Positions 40,404 through 42,507 of a stretch of DNA of 42,507 nucleotides are shown piece by piece (position 1 is the stretch's first letter; each line of letters opens with the position of its first letter). The stretch lies in NCBI GenBank assembly GCA_035570235.1, contig DATMML010000011.1, forward strand, positions 1 through 42,507, written 5' to 3'. The notes below the pieces were generated by a model that was not told where the DNA came from, ran no database searches, and worked only from the letters and a program-made list of their open reading frames with translations. Both the position numbers and the translations under genes were made by a program. Origin of the DNA: Vicinamibacteria bacterium (lineage in GTDB: Bacteria > Acidobacteriota > Vicinamibacteria > Fen-336).

Positions 40404-40979
40404 TGTTCACCCTCCGGGGTCTGTACGGGCGGCATAGTCGTTCACGCGCGCTTTCGTTGCCCTGGCAGAGCCCATAGCCGACCCGTGAAGGGCATCTTGC
40501 CGTACATTATCCACCCGCTACCGTCACTCGCCTGCGTTTTTACAAAACTCGTCGTCGGCCAGGACTCGATCAGAGCGTTCAGACCCTCGTAGCTGGCAAC
40601 CAGATCGCCGAGTGATCGGAGAGGAAACGGCACGAGCTTCAAGAATAAAGACTCAGGTGCGAGGTCAACAGAATTGGGGCCGTCGGCGACCTAACGCATT
40701 CGACCAATGTCACGCTGCCCCAGCACCTCCGGTTGGCAGTTCCGGACGCCTGCGAGGATGAATCGCCTCTACCCTCAATGGATTCTGAGGTGAGGTCGGA
40801 AGGAATTAACCCTGGTCACCGATGATGAGTTCGGCGCGGATTTCGTCCGGTGGCAAGAAGAACTCGGAGTCACCAACACGTCGTTGACGTGAACGCCGGG
40901 CAGGGTCGCCAAAGCCGACGGTATTCTTGGCACGTCTGCGCGATGAGCGCGGTGGCGAACTCTCTCCTGGTCTTTGGTA
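40404..40979. other. 576-base region of atypical composition, mostly gene remnants
   Basis: Visibly less GC-rich than the flanks. It contains a doubtful 66-codon frame (listed separately) and an open stretch on the plus strand at 40801-40890 reading LVTDDEFGADFVRWQEELGV and ending in TGA, which resembles a coding fragment with no start. I recognise neither. It forms part of the segment bounded by the tRNA-end repeats. Confidence 0.45.
40442..40642 (-). CDS. small hypothetical protein (doubtful)
   Basis: 66 codons from a TTG with no ribosome site; a GTG lies three codons later. The product (LVPFPLRSLGDLVASYEGLN, GSGWIMYGKMPFTG) is not low-complexity, unlike most shadow frames in this window, so it may be a gene or a fragment of one. 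No domain is recognised. It lies inside the atypical segment next to the dioxygenase gene. Confidence 0.25.
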   Translation of the reverse strand: MKLVPFPLRSLGDLVASYEGLNALIESWPTTSFVKTQASDGSGWIMYGKMPFTGRLWALPGQRKRA

Positions 40980-42020
40980 TTAGAGTGCCCGCGCCGATCC
41001 AGCAGCCACCGTGCGCCGAGCCCGGCGCTCGCTGAGGAAGCCCTTCAGACCCGCGAGGACCGTCGCGAAGCCCAGTGGCGTGAAGCTCCTGCGGAAGAAA
41101 CGCAGGAGGATCTGCTCGTGCGCCTTCTGCTGAAGCAGATAGCGGAAGAACCGCTTGCGCCCCAAAGGCGCCGAGTCGGGAAGGTTTGCGATGGTGTGTT
41201 GCAGCTCTGCGAAGGGCACCCCATTCTTGCCTGCGGTGTCGAACGCTTCGAACATCCGCCGGTAGGTGCGCTCGTTGTTCATCATCATCAACGCCTTAAC
41301 CAGGCCCCCGTCCGCCAGGCGGGAGCGGCGAACCTGCGTCTCCGAGCTAGCGGCTCGGAACGACAGGGAAACCCGCTCGGTCTCGATATCTTGAGTCCGG
41401 TGGATCATGTCACCCCGCAGCAAGAGGAGGTCACCAGCGTCCAGCTCCGGTGCGTGCGCGAGCTGCTCGAGGTCCTTGTGCATCACGTGCTCCAAGCCAG
41501 TGTCGTCGAGGTAGACAAGCGTCCGGTCCCGGCTGGGGAAGAAGCGTGCCGCACCGCCGCGGACGAGCGTGCGGAAGGTTCCCGGACTCTCCTTCTCGAG
41601 CACATCGAAGGGGATGATGCACAGATTGGACTTGTCCCTCCTTGGCTTGTTGATGGGGATGTAGAAGTTCAGGTAGTCATAGTGGTTCTGGGTCTCAAAG
41701 AAACTCTCGTGGTCCTGGTGCCAAAAGGGCTTGAACCCGGGCCAGGCGAAGCGAGCGGTAGCGAAGTACACCGCGCCTAGGGGAAGGTCCACGTGCAGGC
41801 TTGTGCCCTGTGTGACGAGGGCGAGGACTTCTTGCACGCGTTCCCGGACGATCTGGTGGGCCTTCCCCGAGGCGCCGGACAGCTTCAGATTGCGATTGTC
41901 CGCGTTCACGGGCTGGCTCGCGAAGTCCTCTCGGCAGACCTGCAGCTCCGCTGGGGGCAGAAACGAGGGAATGAGGACGAAACCCCGAGTCTCAAGGTCC
42001 TTGAAATCGGATGCTCTCAT
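40980..42020 (-). CDS. phytanoyl-CoA dioxygenase-like Fe(II)/2-oxoglutarate oxygenase
   Basis: 346 residues. Residues 5-225 form a PhyH-type double-stranded beta helix: FVLIPSFLPPAEL at the start, the metal pair His101/Asp103 (FWHQDHESF), the distal His207 (GDMIHRTQD) and a 2-oxoglutarate-binding Arg (RVSLSFR). The enzyme would hydroxylate an unknown small molecule using O2 and 2-oxoglutarate. About 120 C-terminal residues, rich in Phe/Arg/Leu, have no recognised domain and end in a basic tail. The ATG at 42020 follows GCGGAGG; earlier codons in frame are not conserved-looking. Codon use is less GC-biased than its neighbours, and it lies between tRNA-end repeats, so recent acquisition is likely. 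Confidence 0.8.
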   Translation of the reverse strand: MRASDFKDLETRGFVLIPSFLPPAELQVCREDFASQPVNADNRNLKLSGASGKAHQIVRERVQEVLALVTQGTSLHVDLPLGAVYFATARFAWPGFKPFWHQDHESFFETQNHYDYLNFYIPINKPRRDKSNLCIIPFDVLEKESPGTFRTLVRGGAARFFPSRDRTLVYLDDTGLEHVMHKDLEQLAHAPELDAGDLLLLRGDMIHRTQDIETERVSLSFRAASSETQVRRSRLADGGLVKALMMMNNERTYRRMFEAFDTAGKNGVPFAELQHTIANLPDSAPLGRKRFFRYLLQQKAHEQILLRFFRRSFTPLGFATVLAGLKGFLSERRARRTVAAGSARAL

Positions 42021-42070
42021 GAAGCCTCCGCAATACCCCGAGTCACCGTCGCGGAGAGGGAGGCTCTGAC

Positions 42071-42098
42071 GGCCGCTTCTTAGGGCTAAGGGGCGGCC
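42071..42098. repeat. 28-base near-perfect inverted repeat upstream of dioxygenase
   Basis: GGCCGC-TT-CTTAG-GG-CTAAG-GG-GCGGCC folds into a 13-pair stem (two T:G wobbles on this strand) with a two-base loop. It lies about 50 bases upstream of the dioxygenase start and about 260 bases past the tRNA-Glu 3' end on the same strand. It could be an operator, a terminator for the tRNA transcript or a mobile-element end. Apart from it, 42021-42354 shows nothing I can name. Confidence 0.5.
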
Positions 42099-42354
42099 AG
42101 AACTGTAGCCCACGGGACAGGTCGGCTGCAAGCTCACGGCGACCAGGGAGGAGCGGGCCGAGATGGGGCTGGAGATGGCGCGGCTGCGGAACTGAAGGGT
42201 GCGCCTCCCTCCATGCCGGCGGAGAATGGCAGGACCCGGAGCATGGCCAACGGCCACTTAACAAACGGCGTCGCCTGGGTTGGCAGAGCAACTGAGCCTA
42301 CCAGTTGCGATTCCTTTTCCTTCCATGGGTTAGTGGCGCGGGGCCAGTTGGGCG

Positions 42355-42431
42355 TGGCGACCCTGGAGGGATTCGAACCCTCGATCTCCACCTTGAAAGG
42401 GTGGCGTGCTGGGCCTCTGCACCACAGGGTC
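42355..42431 (-). tRNA. tRNA-Glu, anticodon TTC, CCA encoded
   Basis: A full cloverleaf folds on the minus strand: acceptor GACCCTG/CAGGGTC, D stem GTGC/GCAC, anticodon stem CCACC/GGTGG with loop CTTTCAA (anticodon TTC), variable AGATC, T stem GAGGG/CCCTC with loop TTCGAAT, discriminator G, then CCA. The GTGCAG...CCAGCACGCCNCCCTTTCA context is typical of tRNA-Glu. Its 3' end is duplicated at 40373-40394. Confidence 0.93.
42358..42379. repeat. right copy of tRNA-Glu 3'-end repeat (possible att site)
   Basis: The last 22 bases of the tRNA body up to the discriminator base. Together with 40373-40394 it bounds 1,963 bases of different composition. The intact tRNA at this end and the truncated tail at the other are the usual result of integration at a tRNA 3' end. 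Confidence 0.6.
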
Positions 42432-42441
42432 AGCGACCTTC

Positions 42442-42470
42442 ACATTACGCTGGAGCGCCGGCCGGATCAA
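42442..42470 (-). promoter_or_regulatory. putative promoter of tRNA-Glu
   Basis: On the minus strand TTGATC (42465-42470), a 17-base spacer and TAATGT (42442-42447) place the start of transcription near 42435, just before the mature tRNA 5' end. The -10 hexamer is only a partial match. Confidence 0.45.
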
Positions 42471-42507
42471 CCCTCTGGTTTTCCTTTGGAAGAGTGCCCT
42501 CCTTATA

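Noticed and set aside
40373-40445. A second tRNA gene suggested by GGTTCGAATCC on the minus strand
   Set aside because: The T stem does not pair, and no D arm, anticodon arm or acceptor partner exists; only a tRNA tail is present.
40927-40942. TTGGCACG with a perfect -24 block
   Set aside because: GG and the nearest GC are nine bases apart, there is no TTGC, and no gene starts downstream on that strand.
42134-42391. 85-codon minus-strand frame beginning in the tRNA
   Set aside because: The start EIEGSNPSRVATP is the familiar translation of a tRNA T arm and acceptor end.

Overview
The window is GC-rich throughout (by eye about two thirds G+C) and comes from a diderm bacterium: it has an outer-membrane-type beta-barrel, a lipoprotein, sigma-54 promoters and an NtrC-type activator. 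Long kinases with several PAS domains, a DUF4388 (PatA-like) protein and a C-terminal CxxC/CPEC zinc-ribbon-like tail recall Acidobacteriota or Myxococcota. That placement is an inference; there is no rRNA here to test it.

Layout. (1) 1-4695, housekeeping: glycerol kinase running off the left edge, a PlsC-like acyltransferase, a two-gene operon of SDR oxidoreductase and QueA-like protein, and a divergent XRE-cupin regulator with a palindromic operator. (2) 4780-31364, a large signalling block. A DUF4388-REC-GAF protein and a PilZ-like protein lie on the minus strand. A multi-PAS histidine kinase and an NtrC-type sigma-54 activator follow. Next is a chemosensory operon: cheY, coiled-coil/GAF gene, cheD, cheA, HBM-type mcp, cheW, secreted Cache protein, 4HB mcp, cheR, cheB. 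A decayed tnpB fragment separates it from a GGDEF-EAL enzyme, a response regulator/histidine kinase pair, and a response regulator/EAL pair. (3) 31361-39520, exported and envelope functions: a beta-barrel protein and a secreted M4 metalloprotease (minus), two MacB/FtsX-type ABC permeases without an ATPase, a DUF1080/LamG-like secreted protein and an S9 peptidase. (4) 39665-42507: a terminator, a small lipoprotein and a compositionally different 2-kb segment with a phytanoyl-CoA-dioxygenase-like gene. This segment is bounded by tRNA-Glu(TTC) and a 22-bp near-copy of that tRNA's 3' end.

The most interesting signal is regulatory. Three -24/-12 (sigma-54) promoters of almost identical sequence (TTGGCAAG-N5-TTGC) precede the che operon, the GGDEF-EAL gene and the RR-EAL pair. 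A weaker fourth precedes the DUF4388/PilZ pair. In all four, TCCCGGA/TCCGGGA or GTCC/GGAC elements are centred near -116 to -124, the usual place for an enhancer-binding protein. The activator with an intact GAFTGA loop encoded at 11264-12619 is the obvious candidate regulator. If so, one multi-input kinase/activator pair switches on a whole chemosensory array together with c-di-GMP synthesis, degradation and PilZ-like reception. Promoters, spacings and protein motifs are read from the sequence; the circuit is inference.
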